The notes beneath the pieces were generated by a model, which saw only the letters and a list, made by a program, of their open reading frames with translations, had not been told where the DNA came from and ran no database searches. 32,481 nt of DNA from Paraktedonobacter sp035294465. GTDB lineage: Bacteria; Chloroflexota; Ktedonobacteria; Ktedonobacterales; Ktedonobacteraceae. A program made the position numbers and the translations under genes. The stretch spans positions 1 to 32,481 of the forward strand of contig DATGKW010000078.1 in the NCBI GenBank assembly GCA_035294465.1, read 5' to 3'. Within the stretch, counting starts at the first letter, position 1; every line of letters starts with the position of its first letter. Shown in pieces: positions 25,041 to 32,481 of this stretch.

Positions 25041-25658
25041 ATGTCTTACAGGGTAGGCGATCCGCCAGCAAATGAGGCTGGCTGCTTTTCTGACGAGCGC
25101 GACCTTGTGCTGCGCGCCCAACGTGGGGACCAGCTAGCCTTTGAAAAGTTGTATGAACGGTATAACGACCGCATCAGCCGCTATTTGATTCGGATGGTGG
25201 GAGACGATGGCGTGGGATGCGAACTGACCCAGGAAACGTTTTTGAAAGCCTGGCAGGGGCTGTTGAGCCTGCGCGACCCGGACCGTTTCGCGAACTGGCT
25301 CTACCGTATCGCAACCAATACCGCGTATACGTATCAAAGCCATGCCCGGCTTATCCGTACTATTCCCTGGGAAGAGTATGCTGAGCGATCTGAAGCAGTA
25401 AGCATCTCTGGTCCGGAGAAGCTGATCGAGGAAACGGAATTGATGAAACTTGTTCTGGCTCGCCTCTCGCCGACGTATCGCCCGTGCTTCATTCTCTACG
25501 TGATTGAGAAGTTGCCCCAGCAGCAAATTGCCGAGCTGCTAGGCATCAAAGCTACCAGCGTGGGCAAATATGTCAGTCGAGGAAAAGAGGAATTTCGCCA
25601 GCTTTACTACCGTATGCTCAATGATGCACAGGAAAAAGAGGGAGGAAAGACACGATGA
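25041..25658 (+). CDS. ECF-type RNA polymerase sigma factor
   Basis: The 205-residue protein has sigma region 2 at about 23-95 (LVLRAQRGDQLAFEKLYERY through ANWLYRIATNTAY) and region 4 at about 133-190 (LARLSPTYRPCFILYVIEKLPQQQIAELLGIKATSVGKYVSRGKEEF), with no region 3, as in extracytoplasmic-function sigma factors. It directs RNA polymerase to a small regulon in response to a surface or envelope signal. Its stop overlaps the ATG of the next gene (ATGA), a predicted anti-sigma factor, the standard arrangement for this class. The ribosome binding site is weak. No clear autoregulated promoter was identified upstream. Confidence 0.94.
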   Translation: MSYRVGDPPANEAGCFSDERDLVLRAQRGDQLAFEKLYERYNDRISRYLIRMVGDDGVGCELTQETFLKAWQGLLSLRDPDRFANWLYRIATNTAYTYQSHARLIRTIPWEEYAERSEAVSISGPEKLIEETELMKLVLARLSPTYRPCFILYVIEKLPQQQIAELLGIKATSVGKYVSRGKEEFRQLYYRMLNDAQEKEGGKTR

Positions 25659-26998
25659 AAACTCGTCGCCCTCCCTGCCTTGAATGGCGCGAAAAGCTCG
25701 CGCTCAGACACGAAGATCTTTCGCCCGAAGACCAGCGAGCGCTGGATGCCCACGTAGCGACCTGCGAAACCTGCGCCTCGGCCCTGGCCGACTATCACTT
25801 CTTTGAGGCGCGTCTGGATGCTCTGCCGCCGCCGGCCATCAAGCCTCTGCCGCGTCTCTCACCCCATTTCTTCGAGCAAACAGAGCGTTCACGCGCGCCT
25901 CGTGTCCAACAAGCGGGAAGAGGTGTGCATCGCCTTGCTCGCGAGCTGCCGGCATTACGGCAGAGTAACATAACGTTCGTTGGGCGCCTGTTAAGCGTCG
26001 CGGCTGTCATCTGCCTGCTGCTGGCCGCTTCTCTGGTATTTAGAGTGGTGTATCAGTCGCGCCTGGCAGAGCACCCTGGCGGCATTACCCTGTTCAGTTT
26101 GGAGCAAGACTCCGACGCGGTCATGAGCGTAGCCTGGTCGCCGGACGGCAAATATATCGCCATGGCCAGCCTGGATTATCAGAATTACACCGTCAATGTC
26201 CGAGATGCTCGCAGTGGTAATCTGATTTGTACGTATAGCGGGCACCATGCCGAGGTTTATGCCCTGGCCTGGTCTCCCGATAGCCGCTACATTGCTTCGG
26301 GCAGCGGTGATGGTACGGTGCAGGTCTGGGACGCCCAGGACTGTGGCGCACCGATTGCTACCTACGATGAAACTGGCCCGGTCATGAGCGTGGCCTGGTC
26401 CCCTGATGGGACGGAGATTGCTTCGGGCGGTTGGGGTCGCGCCGTTCACGTCTGGGAGGTCAGGTCTGGCCAGACCCTGTGGACGAGGGCCGCCAACGAT
26501 GTTGTCTCATCTATCGCCTGGGCGCCCAATGGTGATATCGCTGCGGGAAGCTACGATGAATGGGTTCGCGTCTGGGACTACGAGGGGCATCTTCTGTTCA
26601 ACCACGACTATCAAATAGAAGGAAATGCTGCAGTAAACGCTGTAGCCTGGTCTCCCCAAAAACCCTATCTGCTCGCGGTTGGCCTTGAGAATGGAATGGT
26701 CAATGTCTGGAATATCTTCACGCCGGAGCCAACGGACTTCCCAATTCTTAACCAGCCTTCGAGCACGGATAACTACGCCATCCAGGCTGTCGCGTGGTCG
26801 CCCAATGGAAAATATCTGGCTTTAGGTGGTAACGATACGACTGTCCAGGTCTGGAACTTCTCCGCAGGCAAAAAGCTGATGACTTATACCGGCCATACCA
26901 ATACGGTAAGCTCACTGGCCTGGTCGCCTGATGGGACGGAGATCGTCTCCGGTAGCTTCGATACTACCGTAAAAGTCTGGAAAGTCGTGGGTCTCTAA
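25655..26998 (+). CDS. Membrane anti-sigma factor with zinc-finger N-terminus and extracytoplasmic WD40 propeller
   Basis: The 447-residue protein has three parts. The cytoplasmic N-terminus has a zinc anti-sigma motif (Cys8 and H33-x3-C37-x2-C40 in DAHVATCETC). A single membrane helix lies at about 112-133 (LLSVAAVICLLLAASLVFRVV). From 155 to the end there are seven WD40 repeats (each with AWSPDG or variant and ending VWD/VWN/VWK), enough for one complete seven-bladed propeller outside the cell. The ATG overlaps the sigma-factor stop by 4 nt. By analogy with ECF pairs, the N-terminus would sequester the sigma factor, and the propeller would sense the signal. Fusion of a ZAS domain with WD40 is uncommon. 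No protease site is evident. Confidence 0.92.
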   Translation: MKTRRPPCLEWREKLALRHEDLSPEDQRALDAHVATCETCASALADYHFFEARLDALPPPAIKPLPRLSPHFFEQTERSRAPRVQQAGRGVHRLARELPALRQSNITFVGRLLSVAAVICLLLAASLVFRVVYQSRLAEHPGGITLFSLEQDSDAVMSVAWSPDGKYIAMASLDYQNYTVNVRDARSGNLICTYSGHHAEVYALAWSPDSRYIASGSGDGTVQVWDAQDCGAPIATYDETGPVMSVAWSPDGTEIASGGWGRAVHVWEVRSGQTLWTRAANDVVSSIAWAPNGDIAAGSYDEWVRVWDYEGHLLFNHDYQIEGNAAVNAVAWSPQKPYLLAVGLENGMVNVWNIFTPEPTDFPILNQPSSTDNYAIQAVAWSPNGKYLALGGNDTTVQVWNFSAGKKLMTYTGHTNTVSSLAWSPDGTEIVSGSFDTTVKVWKVVGL

Positions 26999-27023
26999 TC
27001 TCTTCCTCTCTTCAATCAGGATG

Positions 27024-27032
27024 TGCTACAAT
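27024..27032 (+). promoter_or_regulatory. Extended -10 promoter of the carbamoyltransferase gene
   Basis: TG, one base, TACAAT (27027-27032) forms an extended -10 element. No good -35 box is present. Transcription would start near 27039, giving a leader of about 160 nt before the ATG. No ArgR box was recognised. Confidence 0.4.
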
Positions 27033-27200
27033 ACACTATGCCCGGAAATATGTACCAGAACGCGCTACGTTCGCCACGCTGAGAAAACAACTGGATTTCA
27101 CTCCACTTTTCCGGCTCGTACAGTGGCCAGCGCGAGTATGCCGATGACGCCATGAGAGGGGCTGAAGCATTTTTCTTTCGGTCAGGAGATATGGAGGACC

Positions 27201-28211
27201 ATGGGTTTCAATCTGAAAAATCGGCATTTCGTCAAGCTGGATGACTTTACTCCACAGGAAATCAGCTATCTCTTGCAGTTATCGGCCGATCTCAAAGCGG
27301 CGAAGTGCGCGGGGATGGAAGAGCAGCGCCTGCGCGGCAAAAATATCGCGTTGATCTTTGAAAAAGATTCGACGCGCACGCGCTGCGCCTTCGAGGTAGC
27401 AGCTTTCGATCAGGGCGCGCGCGTGACCTATCTTGGCTCCAGTGGCTCGCATATTGGCTATAAGGAAACGATCAAAGATACCGCACGGGTGCTTGGGCGC
27501 ATGTACGATGGCATCGAGTATCGCGGATCTCAGCAGGCAAAGGTAGAGGAACTGGCTCGCTACGCGGGCGTGCCCGTGTGGAACGGGCTGACCGACGAAG
27601 CCCACCCGACACAGGCGCTGGCTGATCTGCTGACGATGCAGGAGCATGCTGGCAAGCCTCTAGAGCAGGTCTCGTTCTGCTTTCTGGGAGACACCGGCTT
27701 CAATGTTGCGGACTCGCTGCTGATCGGCGGTGTCAAAATGGGCATGGATGTGCGCCTGGCCGGGCCAAAGGACTACTGGCCACGTCCCGACCGTGTCGCG
27801 CAGGTCAAGAAGGTTGCCCGCGAAACCGGCGCGCGTATCACCATTACCGACGATGCCGAAGTTGCTGTCGACGGCTGCGATTTCATCTACACTGACGTAT
27901 GGGTCTCGATGGGTGAGCCGCAGGAGCGCTGGGACAAACGCGTCGGGCAGCGCCAGATGCTTCCCTACCAGGTCAACAGCCGCTTGATGGCGCAGGCCCA
28001 CAATCCCAACGTCAAATTTATGCATTGCCTGCCAGCCTATCACAACATCGACACAGCGCTTGGACGGCAGATTTACGAGCAATATGGCCTGGAAGAACTT
28101 GAAGTCACCGAAGAGGTCTTCGAATCGCCGGCCTCTATCGTCTTCGACCAGGCCGAGAACCGGCTGCACACCATCAAAGCGATTCTGATTGCTACGCTGG
28201 TCGGTGAGTGA
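27201..28211 (+). CDS. argF: Ornithine carbamoyltransferase
   Basis: This 336-residue cytosolic enzyme makes citrulline from ornithine and carbamoyl phosphate in arginine biosynthesis. The carbamoyl-phosphate motif STRTR is at 57-61, HPTQ at 135-138, the ornithine-side DVWVSMGE at 232-239, and FMHCLPAY at 273-280 with the conserved HCLP. Length agrees with anabolic and catabolic OTCases alike. No other arc or arg gene is adjacent, so the catabolic form ArcB is not excluded; a lone anabolic gene is more likely. GGAGG lies only 3 nt before the ATG, with AGGAG a little further upstream. A small Cys-rich gene overlaps its stop. Confidence 0.96.
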   Translation: MGFNLKNRHFVKLDDFTPQEISYLLQLSADLKAAKCAGMEEQRLRGKNIALIFEKDSTRTRCAFEVAAFDQGARVTYLGSSGSHIGYKETIKDTARVLGRMYDGIEYRGSQQAKVEELARYAGVPVWNGLTDEAHPTQALADLLTMQEHAGKPLEQVSFCFLGDTGFNVADSLLIGGVKMGMDVRLAGPKDYWPRPDRVAQVKKVARETGARITITDDAEVAVDGCDFIYTDVWVSMGEPQERWDKRVGQRQMLPYQVNSRLMAQAHNPNVKFMHCLPAYHNIDTALGRQIYEQYGLEELEVTEEVFESPASIVFDQAENRLHTIKAILIATLVGE

Positions 28212-28441
28212 AGAGAGATACATTATTCGGTAAGGAGAGATATATAGTAGATGAAATTTGGCCCGAAGAGCAACATGTAACAAAGAATGAGTACCACCAG
28301 GCCCAAAAGGAAGAGAAAGCCAGCTTCTTGCGGCGGAGATATGAAGAGCTGCGTTCCCAGTGCTCGAAATGCACATACTACGTCTGCACCTGTGGTGAGT
28401 GTATATGCAACTATCCTGGTCGAGGGGCGGATATATGGTGA
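28208..28441 (+). CDS. Small six-cysteine protein overlapping argF
   Basis: A GTG start overlaps the argF stop by 4 nt (GTGA), a layout that favours translational coupling. The 77-residue product has a charged helical first half (EEQHVTKNEYHQAQKEEK, RRRYEELR) and a C-terminal Cys cluster at 52, 55, 60, 62, 65 and 67 (CX2CX4CXCX2CXC), which suggests zinc or other metal binding. No independent ribosome binding site is visible. An opposite-strand frame of similar length exists but has no start signals. Family unknown. Link to arginine metabolism is unproven. Confidence 0.5.
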   Translation: MKRDTLFGKERYIVDEIWPEEQHVTKNEYHQAQKEEKASFLRRRYEELRSQCSKCTYYVCTCGECICNYPGRGADIW

Positions 28442-28578
28442 AACTGCTGATAGCAAAGAACTGGCATAGAGGGCCGCTTCCGCGTGTCCTGCCCCGCTTC
28501 AACGTGGGTCTCTGACCCTGCTGTACGCGTGCCTTTGCGCAGAAAGACTCGCGGAATGTTCAGCATCAGGAGGAGTAC

Positions 28579-28674
28579 ATGCAGGGCGGGCGCTTCCTCG
28601 ATGAATCGGGAGAGGACACGATAAAATCGGTCCTCTATGGCATATTTTGTACAAGAGTACATATAACTTGTTAA
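28579..28674 (+). CDS. Possible 31-aa peptide
   Basis: AGGAGG five nt before ATG gives an excellent ribosome binding site. The 31-residue frame starts MQGGRFLDESGEDTIKS and ends LYGIFCTRVHITC, with Cys at 24 and at the C-terminal residue 31. No promoter, homologue or partner enzyme is visible, so this may be chance. Confidence 0.25.
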   Translation: MQGGRFLDESGEDTIKSVLYGIFCTRVHITC

Positions 28675-28731
28675 CGGTCTGCTGCTTCTCAAGAGAAGAC
28701 GCCTGTTCAATGCCATTATGCTTCAAGAGCT

Positions 28732-29568
28732 TTACTGATACTTCCAATTCATTGCTCGCAACAAATTTTGAAACGACTGGGAAGCATGGCGAAACAGGGC
28801 CGGACCGCTGAAGCCCTGGAACTGACCGGCAATGGCAAGGTGTGGTTCCAACGAGAAAAAGCCGTCGTAGCCATCGTCGCGCAGCCGTTGCAACAATTCC
28901 GGCCAGCGTGTCGTACCTTCGCCGGCCGCGACCACGCTGCCATCGGCGCGCGCGTCCTTCACATGCATGTAGCACAGCCAGGGGCCCAGGGCCTCGTAAG
29001 CGTCGGGATAGGGAACTTGCCGGCATTGGATAAAGTTGGCGGGATCAAAGGCGAACTGAAAATGGGGATCGTTGATAGTTTCCAGCAGGTCCACGCAGCG
29101 CGCAATAGTATCGCCATAGATGTCCTTCTCGTTCTCGTGGAGCAGGGTGATATGAGCCGCTTTCGCTCGTGTCGTTAGCTCGCGCAGGCGGTGTAGCACC
29201 TCATCGCGCCAATCGGCGGGATCATTCTGGCTTCCAGCATTTGCAGGCGGGTAGAAAGAGAAAATGCGCACAAAGGGTGTGCCCAGAGCATGGGCAAGCT
29301 CTAGCGCCCGCTCGAACCGCCTCAAGTGCTCGTCAAAAGGCGCATCAATCGGAACTTTGCCGATAGGTGAGCCAATGGCGGCGACGCCTATGTGCTGCTC
29401 GGCCAATGCCTGCTGTATTGCGGCCACTTGCTGATCGGTGAGATCCAGTACATTCACACCTTCGACTCCGCGCAGATCGAGAAAATGGATCTGTTCACTG
29501 TTCAGGACAGCCAGTTGCTCGTGGAGGTCAGGCGAGATTTCATCGGCGAAAGCCGAAAGGCGAATCAT
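28732..29568 (-). CDS. Sugar phosphate isomerase/epimerase (xylose isomerase-like TIM barrel)
   Basis: The 278-residue protein has the AP-endonuclease-2/xylose-isomerase-like TIM barrel. The metal ligands expected for the fold are seen: Glu145 in LLHENE, Asp175 in FAFDPANF, His202 in MHVKDA, and Glu241 in SLEPH. Such enzymes interconvert ketoses or keto-inositols. Its ATG overlaps the stop of the upstream dehydrogenase by 4 nt (ATGA). The pair resembles inositol or rare-sugar degradation pairs (oxidoreductase then isomerase). The precise substrate cannot be assigned, and no sugar transporter is adjacent. Confidence 0.92.
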   Translation of the reverse strand: MIRLSAFADEISPDLHEQLAVLNSEQIHFLDLRGVEGVNVLDLTDQQVAAIQQALAEQHIGVAAIGSPIGKVPIDAPFDEHLRRFERALELAHALGTPFVRIFSFYPPANAGSQNDPADWRDEVLHRLRELTTRAKAAHITLLHENEKDIYGDTIARCVDLLETINDPHFQFAFDPANFIQCRQVPYPDAYEALGPWLCYMHVKDARADGSVVAAGEGTTRWPELLQRLRDDGYDGFFSLEPHLAIAGQFQGFSGPALFRHASQSFQNLLRAMNWKYQ

Positions 29569-30626
29569 CGCAGTACCACCTCCTTGCCCGTGCGGGCCGC
29601 TTCATAAATACTCAGGATAATCTCTACAGGAATGCGTGCCGCGTGGCCGTCCACCAGCGGTGTCCCGTCCTGGCGAATCGCGTGGATCATGTCAGCAATC
29701 TGCAAGGCGTGGCTGCGAATCGCCAGCGCGGAGGGATTGCTGGCTGCGGAAGCATCCTTCTCTGACGAGTGTATTTTGCTCGTCTTTGCACCGGAACCGT
29801 AGTCACCTGTCGCCTCCTTTTCATCGCGAGCCAGATGGAGAAATCCTAGCTCATCGCCCTCGATTACTGCCGATCCCTTATCGCCGAAGATTTCCAGGCG
29901 CGCGGCCAGGCCGGGATACGCGCTGGTTGTCGCACTAATTGTTCCAAGAGCTCCATTGGCGAAACGCAGTATTGCAACCGCAACATCTTCGGTTTCCATA
30001 CGATGGGCAAGCGTGTCGGTATACGCGAGAATGCTTTTGACGGGGCCCATCATCCATTGCAACAGATCGATGTAGTGAATGGACTGATTCATCAGAACGC
30101 CGCCTCCGTCGAGTTGCCAGGTGCCACGCCAATCTCCGCTATCGTAGTAGCGCTGTGAGCGCCACCAGGGAATGTGCGCGTTCCCCAGGACCAGCCTGCC
30201 AAACGCCCCTTCATCGACTAAGGTCCGCACGCGCTGGCTGGCTGGATCGAAGCGATGCTGGCTAATTATGGCCAGTTTGACGCCCATTTCCTGCTGCACG
30301 CGCAGCATCTCATCGATTGCCGGCAGGCAGATCTCCATAGGCTTCTCGACGATCACATGATGACCTGCGCGCATTGCCTGGCAGGCGTGTTCGCCATGCG
30401 TCCCGCTGGGCGTGCAGATTGTCACTACGTCCAGCGGCTCGCGGGTCAGCATCTCGCCCAGATCGGTATAGGCCCGCGCGCCGTACTTCGCCGCCAGCTT
30501 CTGCGCCCGCTCGGCGGTGCTATCGGTCACAGCGCGCAGTTCTGCGTCTGGCAGGCTGGCGATGGCCTCCGCATGCAGTGGGCCAATCACCCCGCAGCCA
30601 ACCAGGCCAAATTGTAGCTTCTCCAT
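29565..30626 (-). CDS. Gfo/Idh/MocA family NAD(P)-dependent oxidoreductase
   Basis: The 353-residue protein begins with a Rossmann fold (GLVGCGVIGPLHA, GxGxxG at 10-15) and has the family catalytic EKP at 94-96 (VIVEKPM). The C-terminal domain has DGGGVLMNQSIHYIDLLQW, whose His184 is the usual catalytic residue. It oxidises a hydroxyl of a sugar, inositol or related polyol using NAD(P). A low-complexity insert (EATGDYGSGAKTSKIHSSEKDASAASNP, about 265-293) lies near the C-terminus. Co-operonic with the isomerase/epimerase. The ribosome binding site is weak (AAAGG well upstream). Confidence 0.95.
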   Translation of the reverse strand: MEKLQFGLVGCGVIGPLHAEAIASLPDAELRAVTDSTAERAQKLAAKYGARAYTDLGEMLTREPLDVVTICTPSGTHGEHACQAMRAGHHVIVEKPMEICLPAIDEMLRVQQEMGVKLAIISQHRFDPASQRVRTLVDEGAFGRLVLGNAHIPWWRSQRYYDSGDWRGTWQLDGGGVLMNQSIHYIDLLQWMMGPVKSILAYTDTLAHRMETEDVAVAILRFANGALGTISATTSAYPGLAARLEIFGDKGSAVIEGDELGFLHLARDEKEATGDYGSGAKTSKIHSSEKDASAASNPSALAIRSHALQIADMIHAIRQDGTPLVDGHAARIPVEIILSIYEAARTGKEVVLR

Positions 30627-30874
30627 GATTTCATAGAGCCTTTCTTCGAGTATTCCTATCTATCTTATTATAAATTCTATGCTGCCCTTCTTTGTTGATA
30701 TAGCCACATAAAGATGGCGTGGGAAGATGCTTCGAGCAGAAGGCGATTGACAAAGCAGAGAAAAATCGGGCATGCTTTACATAGACAAAAGCTGGTACGT
30801 AGGCTGGTAATCCGGGTGCATGACGATTTTCCCTTGTAGATGAACGTCTGTTTGCTTCACAGGGAGGCTGGTTT

Positions 30875-31084
30875 ATGAATTCCTTGATTCGCTTCCTGCT
30901 TTTTCTGGTCTTGCTGGTCCTGCTAGGGGTTGGTATCCGGCTAATGTATTATGGCTTACAGAGTCTCGTTGGTTCTTCGGCTGCTTCAGGCGTATTCCAG
31001 GTGCTGGCACTTCTGGCTGGGGTTGTCTGTTTCATTGCAGGCATTTTCACCGGCGTCGTTCTTCTGAGTCCATCTCGCGTGTAA
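30875..31084 (+). CDS. Small two-TM membrane protein
   Basis: The 69-residue product is almost wholly hydrophobic, with helices at about 5-30 (FLLFLVLLVLLGVGIRLMYYG) and 40-65 (FQVLALLAGVVCFIAGIFTGVVLL). GGGAGG about 6 nt before ATG supports the gene. No family is recognised. It stands alone and is followed 38 nt later by a hairpin. Confidence 0.75.
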   Translation: MNSLIRFLLFLVLLVLLGVGIRLMYYGLQSLVGSSAASGVFQVLALLAGVVCFIAGIFTGVVLLSPSRV

Positions 31085-31121
31085 TATGGTTCACCCTGGA
31101 AAGGCATTGCTCCTGCGGAGT

Positions 31122-31161
31122 AGAACTCCGCTAACCGGCGAAAGTTCGTTAACGGAGTTCT
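31122..31161. terminator. Hairpin after the small membrane protein gene
   Basis: AGAACTCCG (31122-31130) plus TAAC pairs with GTTA plus CGGAGTTCT (31153-31161), giving 13 bp with one internal mismatch and a 12-nt loop. It lies between two convergent genes; no U-tract. Confidence 0.5.
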
Positions 31162-31225
31162 GTTCTCTGTGGAGTTTGCCGGATTCCTTGTGTTTTGGAA
31201 CAAGTGCTTTTTCATGCAATATTTG

Positions 31226-31951
31226 TTACAAAACACGGGAGATCTTTTTACTCTCCAGAGAGGCTTCTTCATATTCTAGCGCGAGCGAAGCCGGTTCAGC
31301 GGCTTTGCCGGAGAGATGCGTGACGTCGGCCCAGCAGCGCAGAACGCCACAGGTAATATGATCAGCATCTGTCGTCAGTTCGATTTCAGTAATAGCACAG
31401 TTATGCATGCCTGCGAGGGGAGTCTGATCGGTACTGACGCCAGCGCAGACGCTTCTCACGATGGCGGTGAGAATACCTCCATGAGCCGCGATGACGATTC
31501 GCTGCCCCGAACGCCCGCGTGTGGTGTTCAACAAGCCGCGCCGCGCTCGCTCAACCAGTTCCAGAAAATTCTCGCCGCCGGGGAAGCGCGCAGCCGGGTT
31601 GCCTTTGAGCCATTCATCCACAACCTGATTGTGCAGTTTCCAGGCAGCCTCCGTGGGCGGCATTCGCTCTAGATCGCCAACATTGACCTCGCGAAACTCT
31701 TCCAACACGATCACCGGTAGAGCATGCGGTCTGGCAATAATCTCCCCAGTTTCGTGCGCGCGTTTGAGCGGTGAAGCATAAACAGCGTCGATGGCGATGG
31801 CCTTAAAAAATTCTGCGGTCTGCTCCGCTTGCAAGACGCCTTTTGGGGTGAGTGGGTAATCGACGAGTTTGTAGGAGAATTCATTGGTGATATTAGCGAG
31901 GTTCTCTCCATGACGGACAAGGTAGAGCGTGTTGGTAGTTGTATTATTCAT
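31226..31951 (-). CDS. Histidine phosphatase family protein
   Basis: The 241-residue cytosolic enzyme has the phosphohistidine motif LVRHGE at 11-16 (His14 as nucleophile), Arg64 in ASPLKRAHETG, the acid region EEFREVNVGDLE, and His157 in IAAHGG. These are the hallmarks of the phosphoglycerate-mutase-like superfamily. Members dephosphorylate phosphosugars or other small phosphates; the substrate cannot be told. A GAAAGGG site precedes ATG. The tail after about residue 215 (GKAAEPASLALEYEEASLESKK) is beyond the usual fold. Confidence 0.93.
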   Translation of the reverse strand: MNNTTTNTLYLVRHGENLANITNEFSYKLVDYPLTPKGVLQAEQTAEFFKAIAIDAVYASPLKRAHETGEIIARPHALPVIVLEEFREVNVGDLERMPPTEAAWKLHNQVVDEWLKGNPAARFPGGENFLELVERARRGLLNTTRGRSGQRIVIAAHGGILTAIVRSVCAGVSTDQTPLAGMHNCAITEIELTTDADHITCGVLRCWADVTHLSGKAAEPASLALEYEEASLESKKISRVL

Positions 31952-32052
31952 GAAACCCTTTCGTTTTCTAAGGAGAAAATTGCTTACTTAATAGACTCAG
32001 CTTTATAATATAACATGAGATTGCTGATAGCAAGGTGAGCAGTAGGGAAACC

Positions 32053-32481
32053 TTAAGGATGGATCTTCTCGCCCTTCGAGAGCATTTCGATAAATTTTTG
32101 AATGCGAGCAGTGCGGGTTTCGGTCCTTTTAGCCGTCTCAATTCTGAACAGAATAGCGTAGCGATTTGCGCTATCTAGCGTGCTAAAAAACGCCTGTGCC
32201 TGCGGGTTTTTGTCCAGTTCGCTCTGAAAATCGGCGGGGATGGTGATCTTGCTTTGCGATCCATAAGCCTGCTCCCAGCGTCCATCGGCCTTCGCCAGCT
32301 CTACCTGGCGCAGTCCCGCCGGATGCATCCTACCCTGGGCAATCAGCGCTGTGGCTTTCTCGCAATTTATCCTGGACCAGATGCTTTTGGGGCGGCGCGG
32401 CGTGAACTTTTGCAACCAGTACCGATCATCGAAAGAGGCTTTTTGCCCATCGATCCAACCATAACAGAGGGCGCTTTCTAA
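32053..32481 (-). CDS. YdeI/OmpD-associated family protein (5' truncated by window)
   Basis: 142 residues are visible and the frame is open to the window end, so the true start lies outside. ALCYGWIDGQKASFDD, then YWLQKFTPRRPKSIWSRIN, and a basic C-terminus (YAILFRIETAKRTETRTARIQKFIEML) are diagnostic of the YdeI/OmpD-associated (bacteriocin-protection-related) family. Its biochemical role is not well established. Confidence 0.92.
   Translation of the reverse strand, partial: LESALCYGWIDGQKASFDDRYWLQKFTPRRPKSIWSRINCEKATALIAQGRMHPAGLRQVELAKADGRWEQAYGSQSKITIPADFQSELDKNPQAQAFFSTLDSANRYAILFRIETAKRTETRTARIQKFIEMLSKGEKIHP

Noticed and set aside
28223..28456. Hydrophobic 77-residue minus-strand frame opposite the six-Cys protein
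   Set aside because: No start signals; it mirrors the charged + strand frame, which overlaps argF in a coupling arrangement.

Overview
The window is bacterial chromosome. It probably comes from Chloroflexota, most likely class Ktedonobacteria. That assignment is inference from gene style: an XRE-type helix-turn-helix fused to an NB-ARC ATPase, an ECF sigma factor paired with a membrane anti-sigma carrying WD40 repeats, Tat-type twin-arginine sugar-binding lipoproteins, and many short lipoproteins with Pro/Gly-rich tails. I saw no rRNA, tRNA, CRISPR array, transposase or phage gene.

Layout. (1) 1-1775: two ATPase subunits of a peptide/nickel ABC importer (the first cut by the window edge), on the + strand. 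(2) 1831-7119, minus strand: the most interesting block. In transcription order it holds a cytochrome P450, a 28-residue peptide gene with a near-consensus promoter and an excellent ribosome binding site, an integral-membrane HExxH protease with an N-terminal PqqD-like (RiPP recognition) region, and a large TPR protein whose N-terminus looks like a degenerate STAND ATPase. I read this as an undescribed peptide-modification (RiPP) or peptide-signalling cassette. (3) 7466-11274: a Gly/Phe-rich secreted protein, two paralogous small membrane proteins, a PIG-L/LmbE deacetylase, and a possible Cys-rich 60-residue peptide behind another near-consensus promoter. (4) 11483-17991: full-length SMC, a cupredoxin lipoprotein, another lipoprotein, and a coiled-coil membrane protein. 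(5) 18029-22979, minus strand: sugar-binding lipoprotein, two sugar ABC permeases (no ATPase), and a type I sulfatase, plausibly one uptake-and-desulfation locus. (6) 23437-26998: HTH-NB-ARC regulator, then a sigma factor and a WD40 anti-sigma overlapping by 4 nt. (7) 27201-28441: ornithine carbamoyltransferase and an overlapping small six-cysteine protein. (8) 28732-32481: a sugar isomerase/epimerase plus Gfo/Idh/MocA dehydrogenase operon, a small membrane protein, a histidine phosphatase, and a YdeI/OmpD-associated protein cut by the window end.

Across the window, at least five genes are followed within about 15-40 nt of the stop codon by a long, nearly or fully perfect hairpin (13 to 33 bp) without a U-tract. 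Only one classical U-tailed terminator was found. This looks like a locally recurrent 3'-end architecture.
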